The notes under the pieces: model-generated
What the model was told of the DNA's origin: nothing
Seen by the model: only the letters and a program-made list of their open reading frames with translations
Databases searched by the model: none
Made by a program: the position numbers and the translations under genes
In this document: piece after piece, positions 1-7,748 of the stretch
How positions within the stretch are numbered: position 1 is the first letter of the stretch
Layout of the letters: each line of letters opens with the position of its first letter
Source: Candidatus Rifleibacteriota bacterium
GTDB taxonomy: Bacteria > Riflebacteria > Ozemobacteria > Ozemobacterales > Ozemobacteraceae
NCBI GenBank assembly: GCA_022704885.1
Contig: JAKJFO010000057.1
Coordinates: forward strand, 1 to 20,508
Length of the DNA stretch: 20,508 nucleotides
Reading direction: 5' to 3'

Positions 1-2
1 GG

Positions 3-929
3 GGTCGGTCCGCTGCCTTCCTGGGGTTCGGAGGGCATGCTCTGAATCAGCGGGTAGTCGGCATAGGGCCGGCGCTGCAGTATCTGGCGCGGCCACGGCG
101 TTACTTCGAGCCCTTCTTCGCGTTCGATGATGATGCACTGGTTCAGATAGACAATGTTTGCGAGAATCTGGGCGAAAGGCACGTTGCGAAACGAGGCGTA
201 AACTGGAAAATGCAGATCGCGCGGGAACTGAATCGGCACCTTGCCGCCGAGCGATATCTTTCTGAGGATGAACTGAATGTCATCACCGCGCGAATTGATT
301 ATGCCGGGTGTGTTCAAACCCGGGTAGCGCAAGGTCAGCAGGCCGGGCGAGCTTTTTTTCATACGTTCGAGCACGGCTGTCCACTCTTCGCCGGATGGTT
401 GCACAGGCAGAACTTTGAGCAGCGGGCCATCGATGACAAACCGATGATGAGGTGGCAGAACCTTGCGCAGCATGGTTTTGAGGCTGTTGGCGTGGTGTGC
501 GGGAACAATCGGGCCGCCGGCCTGAAAGTGCATGATCGCATGGTAACCGAAGCCATGTGCAAGAAGTTCGATCGCTTCCCACATGGCGATTGGGTGGCCG
601 AAGAAAGACGAGTCTAGGTTGCGTCGCGGGCGTTTGGGCGGGTTCATGTAGATTTCGGCAAAGGTCTGAGTCGAAGATTTTTTGAACAGAATGCTTTCGC
701 GCCTGATTTCTTCGATGAACCATTCTTCATCGAGGCGCATTTTGGCGATTACCTGATGCCGCTGGTTTTTGTAGTAAATCAGGGCGCGCGGATTGTCTTT
801 GACGTAAAGAATGGCTCTGATTCTGGGTTCATCGCCCTTGACAACCGAATACTGTGCAGCTGCACGAGAGGCAAAACATACAACCAGAACTGCCGCAACG
901 ATGACAAGCCCTGCTGTAGACTTTTTCAC
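3..929 (-). CDS. Exported protein with PilP/GspC-like and secretin-N (STN)-like regions, 3' end beyond window
   Basis: The frame is open from a GTG at 929 to the left edge (309 codons visible). The GTG overlaps the stop of the upstream gene by 4 bp (GTGA) and has a strong Shine-Dalgarno (GAGGGAG, 937-943) 7 nt upstream. Residues 1-25 form a clear signal peptide (MKKSTAGLV..., cleaved near SRAAA|QYS). Residues 28-95 have the beta-rich pattern of PilP/GspC-type homology regions (VKGDEPRIRAILYVKDNPRA, then EEWFIEEIRRESILF). Residues 110-175 and 227-278 each look like a small alpha/beta module, the second (VPIQFPRDLHFPVYASFRNV, then PFAQILANIVYLN) resembling an STN/secretin N domain. Known family role: such modules sit in periplasmic parts of type IV pilus or type II secretion assemblies. 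The assignment is by eye from short patterns and is tentative; that the ORF is real is much more certain than its function. Confidence 0.72.
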   Translation of the reverse strand, partial: MKKSTAGLVIVAAVLVVCFASRAAAQYSVVKGDEPRIRAILYVKDNPRALIYYKNQRHQVIAKMRLDEEWFIEEIRRESILFKKSSTQTFAEIYMNPPKRPRRNLDSSFFGHPIAMWEAIELLAHGFGYHAIMHFQAGGPIVPAHHANSLKTMLRKVLPPHHRFVIDGPLLKVLPVQPSGEEWTAVLERMKKSSPGLLTLRYPGLNTPGIINSRGDDIQFILRKISLGGKVPIQFPRDLHFPVYASFRNVPFAQILANIVYLNQCIIIEREEGLEVTPWPRQILQRRPYADYPLIQSMPSEPQEGSGPT

Positions 930-1711
930 TCGTTGTCTCCCTCTTCGGCAGCCTTTTTCTGCGCCTCTTTTGATTCGCGATAGAATGATTTTATCCGGCC
1001 GGGCCGGTAGGGGCGATGGCGAAGCTTTGCCGCCCGCGCCTCGATTTCTTCATCGGTTTCTTCTGTCTTTGTGAGTTCGGCAGCCCGGTTTGGAGGTTGC
1101 GGCGGCTTGCTGTCTGATTTCGGGCTTTTTTCGGAGAAAAGCTGTTTTTGCAGTTTGACCGCGCGCGCGAACTGATCTGCTGTCAGACTGGCAATTGCCT
1201 GCCCGGGAGTGGCCGAAGCGTTGCCGATAAGCGAGAGCAGTTCTTCGCTCGCCCTGATTTTGTCTTCGATATCCTTGAGGCCTTCGAGCAGCTGCAGTCG
1301 CTCATTTTCGCCGGGATTCGCGGCAAGCAGCGATTCCAGACGGCCTTTTCCTGCTTTCAACTGATCCAGATTCTGCAGCGACAGGCTGTAGGATTCTTCG
1401 AGGCTGTCAGCATCCTTCTTTTTGCGCTCCATCTCCATCTTTATGGCCTTTTCCCGCATTTTGCTGAAATCTGGCAGCTCCGGTCGGATTCCTTTGCGGG
1501 CAGCGCTCTGTTCAGCGGCTTTGCCAGTCGACGGGTCGATGGGCATGGTCGGCTCATTGAAGCCCTGGCGCGAGGTAGAATCGAATTTTACCTCGTCCAT
1601 CCAGTCTGGAAATTTCTGCTGGGCAAGAATCTGACTGTCGGCCATCAGGCAGAAAAGAGGGATTATAAGCATCAATGCCATATTGGCAGCGAATGATCTT
1701 GTTGTGTTCAT
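926..1711 (-). CDS. Exported coiled-coil protein of unknown function
   Basis: 261 residues. The N-terminus has a hydrophobic stretch (about residues 9-24) and an A-Q-Q junction near residue 30, consistent with a cleaved signal peptide or an N-terminal anchor. Residues about 84-165 are highly charged and heptad-like (KMREKAIKMEMERKKKDADS onward), predicting a coiled coil. Residues 195-225 are a proline/lysine/glutamate-rich linker, and the tail (228-261) is very basic then acidic. I recognise no enzymatic motif. It is translationally coupled by a 4-bp overlap to the exported PilP/STN-like gene downstream, so the two probably act together in the periplasm, perhaps as part of a pilus- or secretion-like assembly; that role is inferred from the neighbour. 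No Shine-Dalgarno precedes the ATG, and the best promoter candidate would leave almost no leader. The start could therefore be leaderless or lie at Met11/Met14. Confidence 0.72.
   Translation of the reverse strand: MNTTRSFAANMALMLIIPLFCLMADSQILAQQKFPDWMDEVKFDSTSRQGFNEPTMPIDPSTGKAAEQSAARKGIRPELPDFSKMREKAIKMEMERKKKDADSLEESYSLSLQNLDQLKAGKGRLESLLAANPGENERLQLLEGLKDIEDKIRASEELLSLIGNASATPGQAIASLTADQFARAVKLQKQLFSEKSPKSDSKPPQPPNRAAELTKTEETDEEIEARAAKLRHRPYRPGRIKSFYRESKEAQKKAAEEGDNE
937..943 (-). promoter_or_regulatory. Ribosome binding site deciding the GTG start at 929
   Basis: GAGGGAG lies 7 nt before a GTG that overlaps the upstream stop codon (GTGA). The good site and the signal peptide directly after the GTG fix this as the start, although no ATG occurs until residue 64. 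Confidence 0.7.
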
Positions 1712-1718
1712 ATGTTGA

Positions 1719-1747
1719 GTTGTACCATAAAATACCGGTCAATGCAA
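1719..1747 (-). promoter_or_regulatory. Weak sigma70-like promoter candidate, possibly leaderless transcript
   Basis: On the minus strand TTGCAT (1742-1747) and TACAAC (1719-1724) are separated by 17 bp, four of six matches each. Transcription would begin at or next to the ATG at 1711, which also lacks a Shine-Dalgarno. This is suggestive only; the rest of 1712-1900 shows no better promoter in either direction. Confidence 0.25.
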
Positions 1748-1900
1748 AATTCAAATCTGTGCCTGTTTGCGCCGTTGCAAAATCGTATGCTGGCATGGCA
1801 GCAAACTTTTATCGTGCACTGCGTTGCGAGTTGCGATATCCTCGCCATGCGGGAGTACTTGCGTAAATTATAGAAAAGGTTATTATCAAAGAGGGGCAAG

Positions 1901-2359
1901 ATGAAAATAAAAGATAAACAGCCTGAGCAGGTTTTTATCCGCTTTAAAAACCCGCGATACCTGAGAGTGATCAGAGACAACACCGAGGTGATAGCACGGA
2001 GGATGGGGTTTGCTGAAGATCAGATCTTTGAGCTTTCGATGGCGGTAGATGAGGCCTATACGAATGCCATCGAGCACAGCGGCAGGGTTGGTGGTGAGTC
2101 TGACCTCGAAATAGAGTATCTGATCTACGAGAACAGACTCGAAGTCTCTGTAAAAGACTCAGGATGCGGGTTCGACTGCACGCGCCTGGAAATCCCGAAG
2201 ACTCTGAAGAGTCTTCATTCCAGTCGTGGTCGTGGTCTCGGTTTGATCCGCATTCTGTCAGATGGATTCGAACTCAGATCGACGCCTGGTGTCGGCACCA
2301 TGATAAAGATTATCAAGTATCTGCAGTCCCGTCAAAAAGCCTTGATGGCACTGGGTTGA
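1901..2359 (+). CDS. RsbW-type anti-sigma factor / serine protein kinase (GHKL ATPase)
   Basis: 152 residues, the usual length for RsbW/SpoIIAB-like proteins. The Bergerat ATP-binding motifs are intact: N box VDEAYTNAIEHS (residues 49-60, with E51 and N55), G1 box DSGCGFD (86-92) and G2 box SRGRGLGLIRILSD (108-121). In this family such proteins bind a sigma factor or other target and phosphorylate a STAS-domain antagonist on serine. No STAS, sigma or PP2C gene lies beside it, so its partners must be elsewhere. The ATG is preceded by GAGGGG about 5 nt upstream. It is transcribed alone, divergent from the exported coiled-coil gene and convergent with the AAA ATPase, with 5 bp between the two stop codons. 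Whether it regulates the neighbouring envelope operon is unknown. Confidence 0.88.
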   Translation: MKIKDKQPEQVFIRFKNPRYLRVIRDNTEVIARRMGFAEDQIFELSMAVDEAYTNAIEHSGRVGGESDLEIEYLIYENRLEVSVKDSGCGFDCTRLEIPKTLKSLHSSRGRGLGLIRILSDGFELRSTPGVGTMIKIIKYLQSRQKALMALG

Positions 2360-2364
2360 GCCGA

Positions 2365-4164
2365 CTATTCGCTTATCTGCAGCTTGAGTTCGTCCATGCG
2401 CTTCTTCACTTCGTCGATATCGAGTGCGGCGAATTTTTCGGGTAAGAACCTCTGGTCGGTGCATTCGACCACTGCTGCCAGATCCATGTATTCAAGTCTG
2501 GCAGAATGTGCCATTGGTCGGTATGCTGCCATTGCTTCTCTGATGAAATGTCCGACTGGTTTGCGGTCGGGCACGTCGTCAGGCTGCAGTTCAAACATGC
2601 GCGAAGCCATGATCAGAATCCCTTCCATTTCGTTGCCGCCAATATCAAGCGTATCAGGGAAGTCTGGCAGGTCTTCGTCTGTCAGCTGAACCTTGTTTTT
2701 GCGGGCGAGCGCTTTGAAGAGTGCCTGCTTGTCTTCTTTTGTCTGAGGTGCGAACAGCGGAATATGCACATCGAGACGGCCGACGCGCTTGAGATCTACT
2801 TCGAGCAGATCTGGTCGCGACGTCGCAAATATCCAGAATATACGCCCACGATTGCGGGTATCGGCCATTTCGCGTGCCAGCATCGCATAAATACGCCCTG
2901 AAACACCAGAATCACCAGAACCGCCATCGCGCTTGCCTGCTACCTGGTCGGCCTCATCGATAAACACGATAACCTGACCCATCGCATGCAGAATCTTGAA
3001 GATAGCTTCAAGATTACCTTCTGTCGCACCAACCCACTTGTCTCTGAAATTCTTGATTTCAACACAGGGAACCCCGGCTTCACCTGAGAAACACTCGACC
3101 AGATAGGTTTTGCCGGTGCCAATGCGCCCGTTGATCAGATAACCCATTGGCAGAGCCTTGATTTTGCCGCGCTTCATCAGGTCGGCATCCTGGCGCAACC
3201 ATGCTTTTGCTTCGCTGTGCCCGGCCACGTCATCGAGGTTGCGCGTTGATTCAACAAAGGTAATGCGGCCACTTGCCGATTTTTCGATCATTTCCTTTTT
3301 GACTTCGCGCAGGTATTCCATGGTTATGCGGCGCTGGTTTTTGATCGCGCGTTCGATGAGGTTCTGTACGTCGATGCATGACAGACCTTCGAGTTTCTGG
3401 GCCAGTGATTCGCGGCTGACATCGCAGATGCTCGAAAAATCTCCGATCGTTGCGGTAATCGACTGCACGAAATTGAGCACCTGTTCAGCATCTGGCAGGT
3501 CGATCTGAACCTTGGCTGAACGCGGGTTTTCGACTAGCTGTCGGTTGAGATCGTTGAGGTTTTCGGCAACCAGACAGGTGGCCACATAGGCGTTGTTGAT
3601 ATTCGGATCTGAAGCCCAGTCGAAAACTCGAATCAGGGTTTCGACCGACTCAGCGCTGGTATAGGCGATTTCGGCGCGTGGCAGCAGATACTGCGCATAT
3701 TCAATTATCACAGCGACCCGCATCGGATTGGCTTTGGGCTTGCCTTCTTTATCGACAGTAGTTCTGGTCAGGCCATGTCTGATGAAGCGGTCGATAAGCG
3801 CCAGCGCCTTTTTGGGGTCTTTGGGAAGAGCGTTGCCGGCTTCGAGAGAAGCTTCGCCGCCGGAGTTGGTGCCGGTATAGCTGGTGCGATGAAAGCTGTC
3901 GAAAGCCCGCAGAAAATTGAAAAACAGTTCGCCACCTTTGGTCGTTCTGATACCATGGCCGCGGTCATAGCAGATGACCACTTCGAACGGGGCGAACATC
4001 ACGCTGGTCAAAAAATCCCGCAACGACAGGCTGTGCAGCTTGTTGTCAGTCTCGGCTCTGAACGAAACCCAGTCGTCGATATTACCGTAAAGGACAAACT
4101 GACTGATAGAGCCGCTTTTGAAGATTTCGGCCATTTCGCTGGCCCATCTCGGATAATTTGCCAT
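2365..4164 (-). CDS. Classic-clade AAA ATPase with degenerate N-terminal AAA-like domain
   Basis: 599 residues; last gene of the PspA/ABC operon, 14 nt after its neighbour. The C-terminal AAA module is complete: Walker A NGRIGTGKT (345-353), pore loop KWVG (376-379), Walker B VIVFIDEAD (398-406), sensor-1 region FATSRPD (446-452, Ser where Asn is usual) and an arginine in VGRLD (461-465). The aromatic-Val-Gly pore loop and the GR(F/L)D motif are those of Vps4, p97 and FtsH-type remodelling ATPases, which thread or pull proteins through a hexamer pore. The first half (about 1-230) looks like a second, decayed AAA fold: FVLYGNIDD replaces the P-loop, VAVIIEYAQYLLP stands in for Walker B, and VATCLVAENLNDL resembles a sensor-1 strand. 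Without transmembrane segments it should be cytoplasmic. Inferred job: remodelling a partner in this operon, with PspA the attractive candidate. Confidence 0.88.
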   Translation of the reverse strand: MANYPRWASEMAEIFKSGSISQFVLYGNIDDWVSFRAETDNKLHSLSLRDFLTSVMFAPFEVVICYDRGHGIRTTKGGELFFNFLRAFDSFHRTSYTGTNSGGEASLEAGNALPKDPKKALALIDRFIRHGLTRTTVDKEGKPKANPMRVAVIIEYAQYLLPRAEIAYTSAESVETLIRVFDWASDPNINNAYVATCLVAENLNDLNRQLVENPRSAKVQIDLPDAEQVLNFVQSITATIGDFSSICDVSRESLAQKLEGLSCIDVQNLIERAIKNQRRITMEYLREVKKEMIEKSASGRITFVESTRNLDDVAGHSEAKAWLRQDADLMKRGKIKALPMGYLINGRIGTGKTYLVECFSGEAGVPCVEIKNFRDKWVGATEGNLEAIFKILHAMGQVIVFIDEADQVAGKRDGGSGDSGVSGRIYAMLAREMADTRNRGRIFWIFATSRPDLLEVDLKRVGRLDVHIPLFAPQTKEDKQALFKALARKNKVQLTDEDLPDFPDTLDIGGNEMEGILIMASRMFELQPDDVPDRKPVGHFIREAMAAYRPMAHSARLEYMDLAAVVECTDQRFLPEKFAALDIDEVKKRMDELKLQISE

Positions 4165-4178
4165 GGCGATTTATTCCT

Positions 4179-5072
4179 TTATTCCAATTCCTGATTTGAA
4201 GGTGGCGGGAGAACGGTTTCGCTGTCGATTTCAAAATCTTCGCTGCCAATCGGTGGACCACTCAGCTTACGCAAAAAGTCGGAGTGGTTGTTGATCCAGT
4301 CCTGGGTTTCGCCGAGGGCATTGTTGACGCGGTCAATGCTCGAACTGAGTCCTTCCGGGCTGCCGTCGAGGGCTATTTCTTCACGTACCTGATGCAGCTG
4401 GTTTTCGATACGCTGCAGTTCGAGTTCGACAAGTGTCTGGTTCTCGTTGGCGACGCTGAGATTGTCGAGGCGCTTGCGGTGTATTTCGATGTTTCCCTTT
4501 AGCGATTTTTCGATCGCCGGGCTGACATTTGGCGCCTGCAGCTGCTTTTCGAGCTTCTTGATTTCGGCACTGATATCGCCGGATCTGGTGCGTTGCAGAC
4601 TTTCTTCGATGAGTTGCTTGGTTTTGAGCAGCTTCAGAAAGATCGAGGGCAGTTGATTGAGGGTCTGCTGGCGGCTCTGATGCATAAAGCCGGCGCTTTC
4701 GTCGAGATTCCAGCGCATGAGCTTGTTGATCTCTGAAATGCTCAGGTTGAGGCGCTTGAGACGTGAATGGTTTTCAGGCGTCAGGCTGGCAATGAGCTCG
4801 TTCATTTTCTGTGAACGTGTCTCTTTTACTTCGTCGAGCTGCTTGGCATATACGTAATTTTGAAACCGTGGATTGGTCGAGAGAAACCAGAGATAGATGA
4901 ATTCGAGTGCTATGCCGAGAAACCAGAAGCCGGGGTTGCTGAAGCCAAGAATGAACACCCCGAGGATGAACATTTTGTTTACCGGAATTTCTCCCATGCC
5001 TTTGATGTTCAGACCAGCGTTGAATGCTTCGGCGAGATAATCTGAAAATCCGGGTTTGCGTCTGGGATTCAT
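4179..5072 (-). CDS. Membrane-hairpin protein with cytoplasmic coiled-coil domain, unknown function
   Basis: 297 residues from the ATG at 5072, which follows the ABC ATPase stop by one base (TGATATG) and has GGTGGA about 10 nt upstream. A TTG at 5090 gives a slightly longer frame overlapping the ATPase gene and is less likely. Two closely spaced hydrophobic segments (about residues 32-45 and 48-65, with NPGFW between) form a membrane hairpin, followed by STNPRFQNYV. Residues about 75-270 are charged and helical, with heptad-like runs (LELQRIENQLHQVREEI), predicting a long coiled coil on the same side as the N-terminus, most simply the cytoplasm. I do not recognise a characterised family. Its place between the ABC ATPase and the AAA ATPase, in an operon with PspA, suggests a membrane platform or adaptor, which is inference. 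Confidence 0.78.
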   Translation of the reverse strand: MNPRRKPGFSDYLAEAFNAGLNIKGMGEIPVNKMFILGVFILGFSNPGFWFLGIALEFIYLWFLSTNPRFQNYVYAKQLDEVKETRSQKMNELIASLTPENHSRLKRLNLSISEINKLMRWNLDESAGFMHQSRQQTLNQLPSIFLKLLKTKQLIEESLQRTRSGDISAEIKKLEKQLQAPNVSPAIEKSLKGNIEIHRKRLDNLSVANENQTLVELELQRIENQLHQVREEIALDGSPEGLSSSIDRVNNALGETQDWINNHSDFLRKLSGPPIGSEDFEIDSETVLPPPSNQELE

Positions 5073-5073
5073 A

Positions 5074-6387
5074 TCAGGCGGTTCCACCAATTCTTATAAA
5101 TTCGTCGGTAATCTGCTTCAAAAAGTCGTTGAACTTTTTGCTTTCCTGCACTTCCAGGGGTGACATGCCTGCATACTTGCCGATATCGTCGGCATATACA
5201 GGTATCTGGCTGACAAGCCGCCCGGGGTTGGCCTTGAACATGAAAATGCGGTCACTCAAATAGACCGCCTCGGCCAGCGAGTGGGTGACGATAAAAACTG
5301 TTGCTTCTACTTCGTGCCAGAGATTGGTTATCAGTTGCTGCATTTCGATGCGCGTTGGTTCGTCGAGTGCCGAAAATGGTTCATCCATAAGAATTATTCT
5401 GGGTTTCAGAACCAGGGTGCGGGCGATGGCTACGCGTTGTTGCTGACCACCGGAAAGCTGGTAGGGGAATTTATCTTCGTGCCCTTTCATGCCAACTTTG
5501 TCGAGCATTTCGCGCGCGAGTTTTTCCATGACGGTGGCTGAGTAGCCGAGGCTTTCGCGATTGAGTTCGAGGCCGAACATGACGTTTTGCAACACGGTAA
5601 GGTGCGGAAACGAGCTGTATTTCTGAAAAATCATGCCACGGTCGCGCCCGGGCCCGGTAACCGGTTTACTGCGAACGAGAACTTCGCCGGCGGTCGGGCC
5701 GCCGACTTCCTGAAAACCCTGAATCAGGTTGAGCACCGTCGATTTGCCGCAGCCGGAAGGGCCGACCAGTGCGATAAATTCTCCGATGTCGGGCAGGTCT
5801 TCGATTTCGAAGTTGATGTTCTGCAGGGCGACGAACTCATTTGGCGTGCCCGGATTGAACACCTTGTGAACGTTGCGGAAGCTGACGATCGGCGGGTACT
5901 TGTTCTTGACGCCTTTTAGCGCGGCCTCGTTGGCCTGCTGTGCGGCATTGGCACCGGCTGAGATGGCGCATTCCCTGTCGATGTCAGATGATGAATCGAC
6001 CGGAACATTTTTGGGAGTTGCATCTTCGACCTTTGCAGGCTTGGGGGTGTCTGCTTCGCTGACCGTCTTTGCCGCTTTTGGGGCGGGTGCAGGTCTGGGG
6101 TCTGCATGTTTCTGTGTCGTGGTGGCGGGCCGCTCGTCAGGGAACGGGAACTGGTCTTTATTCTCGCTGGCAACGGCAGTTTTTGCGGCTTTTTGCTGAG
6201 TCGCTGGAGCTTTTTCTATGTTGGTCTCTTCTTCGGTTCGGTCTTGATGCTGGTCGGCAACGGTTGCCGGCAGGGTCTTGCTGACCGGGGTTCTGGTAAG
6301 CTGCGGCGGCTGGTCGGCCGGGTCGAACTTATAGAAATACCCGGCAACTTTGCGAAAGATCTGTTGCAGTTTTGACGGCTGACTCAT
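5074..6387 (-). CDS. ABC transporter ATP-binding protein (TauB/SsuB/NrtD class) with long N-terminal extension
   Basis: 437 residues, against about 250-270 for the family. The ABC core spans about residues 165-437 and has every key motif: Walker A GPSGCGKST (209-217), Q-loop FQKYSSFP with Q255, signature LSGGQQQ (311-317), Walker B IILMDEP (331-337), D-loop SALDE and H-loop histidine 369. It should be an active ATPase driving the permease encoded immediately upstream, whose gene it overlaps by 4 bp (ATGA). The extra first ~160 residues begin with a basic amphipathic-looking segment (KLQQIFRKVAGYFYKF) and continue as a low-complexity Pro/Ala/Lys/Glu-rich, probably disordered stretch. Such an extension is not typical of TauB/SsuB proteins and may bind the membrane or another operon product. 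The substrate cannot be read from sequence. Confidence 0.93.
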   Translation of the reverse strand: MSQPSKLQQIFRKVAGYFYKFDPADQPPQLTRTPVSKTLPATVADQHQDRTEEETNIEKAPATQQKAAKTAVASENKDQFPFPDERPATTTQKHADPRPAPAPKAAKTVSEADTPKPAKVEDATPKNVPVDSSSDIDRECAISAGANAAQQANEAALKGVKNKYPPIVSFRNVHKVFNPGTPNEFVALQNINFEIEDLPDIGEFIALVGPSGCGKSTVLNLIQGFQEVGGPTAGEVLVRSKPVTGPGRDRGMIFQKYSSFPHLTVLQNVMFGLELNRESLGYSATVMEKLAREMLDKVGMKGHEDKFPYQLSGGQQQRVAIARTLVLKPRIILMDEPFSALDEPTRIEMQQLITNLWHEVEATVFIVTHSLAEAVYLSDRIFMFKANPGRLVSQIPVYADDIGKYAGMSPLEVQESKKFNDFLKQITDEFIRIGGTA

Positions 6388-7730
6388 CGTTCCTGCCTCC
6401 GGTATGGGAAGAGCTCACGGTCGACTTTATCCCAGATTTTATCGGTAATGAAGGCAAGAACAACGATAGCGATGAGAACGAGATAGATGTCTTCGCGTGG
6501 GCCCCGGCGTTGGCTGGTAAGAATTAGTGTGCCGACGCCATAGCTGCCCATGTCTACCATTTCTGCAAGGATGATGTAGCCCCAGCCAACACCGAAGCCG
6601 ATGCGCATGGCGTCGAACATGTTGGGCAGTGCTATTGGCAGAAGAATGCGGTTTAAAACGTCATATTTGCTCGCTCCCAGAGTGTATCCGGTCTGCAGGT
6701 AAACGTTATCGACCTCTTCAAGAGCTTTTACGAACAGTGGTAGCAGATAAATCGTGAAGCCAAGCGCAAGAAACATGATTTTCTGCTTTTCGGTGGTGCC
6801 GAACAATATCATGGTAAGGGGCACCAGCGCTGGAATCGGCAGGTAGCCACCAAACAGCATGAGTGGTGAAAACAGCGATTTGAGCTTGCTGAACGTGCCC
6901 ATCAGCAGAGCCATGGGAAATGCAACGAGGAAAGCGACCAGAAAGCCGGCGCTTACGCGCATGAAGCTGTAAAGCATATTTAACGGCAGATTGCGTTCTG
7001 ACCACAGAGAAGGGAGTGATCGTGATACTTCACCGGGACTTGGAATAATGACCGGCGGAAATTTGCGGGTTTCGACGACTTCGTAGCGATACGTGATCTT
7101 GAGCAACTTTTCTGGTTGGCTGCTGGCTGGCATTGGCAACGAAGAATCAACCGGCGCCGGGTTAGCTGTTTCGGGCTTTGCCGGGGCGTCTGACGCGTCG
7201 TTCGGGGCTGGCAGTTGTCTGGTGTCTTCTTTGACTGAATCGCCACCCGCAGTCGTGTCTTTTACTGGTTCCTGTGCGGGCAGCTGAGCTTCTGGTGTTG
7301 CTGTGCCTGCCGGTTTCAGGTCTACCATGTCGGGCTTGAGGGTGTCGCGTTTTATCAGCCTGCCAGGTGGCAGGGTTATGCGCACTGATTTCTGAAAAGT
7401 TCTGGCGGGGAGATTGGTCAGGGGAAAACGCTCACCATCTTTTTCGAGCCAGGTAATTTGACGGCCTATCTCGTCTTCACCGTAGGTGAGAGTGCTGTCG
7501 GGTATGGTCAGGCGAACCCGATCTCTGAATATTGTGCCTTCGGGTGGAGCCACCTGCTCCCAGTTTTCGAAGACGCCGTCTGGCAGCACTATGTCGAGAT
7601 TGTCGCCGGTCGTTGTGTAGATCCAGAGAAAAAATATTGCGAGTATTGGAATGACACCCAGGATGATCTGGTCAGCCAGCTGTACCGGGGTTCTGATACC
7701 GAAAAAGTTCTCGTGGATTCTGAGTTTCAT
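6384..7730 (-). CDS. ABC transporter permease (TauC/SsuC class) with ~180-residue periplasmic insert
   Basis: 448 residues, against about 250-280 for the class. TM1 is near residues 20-38. In ordinary family members the conserved L-P-S-P-x-E-V motif follows soon after; here it appears only at 228-234 (IIPSPGEV). The intervening ~185 residues, periplasmic by topology, contain a beta-rich part (about 45-135 and 208-222) and a Pro/Ala/Asp-rich linker (about 140-207). The remaining helices start near 253, and the EAA coupling loop is present (TGYTLGASKYDVLNRILLPIALP, written in two pieces: TGYTLGASKY at 347-356 and DVLNRILLPIALP at 357-369). The start has AGGAAAG about 6 nt upstream. Gene order (binding protein, permease, ATPase) supports a complete importer-like complex. 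The insert may dock the OmpA-fused binding proteins; that is inference. Confidence 0.93.
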   Translation of the reverse strand: MKLRIHENFFGIRTPVQLADQIILGVIPILAIFFLWIYTTTGDNLDIVLPDGVFENWEQVAPPEGTIFRDRVRLTIPDSTLTYGEDEIGRQITWLEKDGERFPLTNLPARTFQKSVRITLPPGRLIKRDTLKPDMVDLKPAGTATPEAQLPAQEPVKDTTAGGDSVKEDTRQLPAPNDASDAPAKPETANPAPVDSSLPMPASSQPEKLLKITYRYEVVETRKFPPVIIPSPGEVSRSLPSLWSERNLPLNMLYSFMRVSAGFLVAFLVAFPMALLMGTFSKLKSLFSPLMLFGGYLPIPALVPLTMILFGTTEKQKIMFLALGFTIYLLPLFVKALEEVDNVYLQTGYTLGASKYDVLNRILLPIALPNMFDAMRIGFGVGWGYIILAEMVDMGSYGVGTLILTSQRRGPREDIYLVLIAIVVLAFITDKIWDKVDRELFPYRRQER

Positions 7731-7748
7731 TATTCTTTCCTGAATTGG

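Noticed and set aside
210..617. Plus-strand frame of 135 codons and minus-strand frame at 283-723 near the left edge
   Set aside because: Both overlap the GTG-started exported gene, which has a ribosome site, signal peptide and coupling to its neighbour; the alternative translations look random.
1748..1900. Promoter for the RsbW-like gene
   Set aside because: TTGCGT with TATTAT at 16 bp would start transcription inside the ribosome site; other hexamer pairs are poor, so no call is made.
5073..5090. TTG start at 5090 for the membrane-hairpin protein
   Set aside because: ATG 5072 directly follows the upstream stop and has GGTGGA at suitable spacing; the TTG lacks a site.
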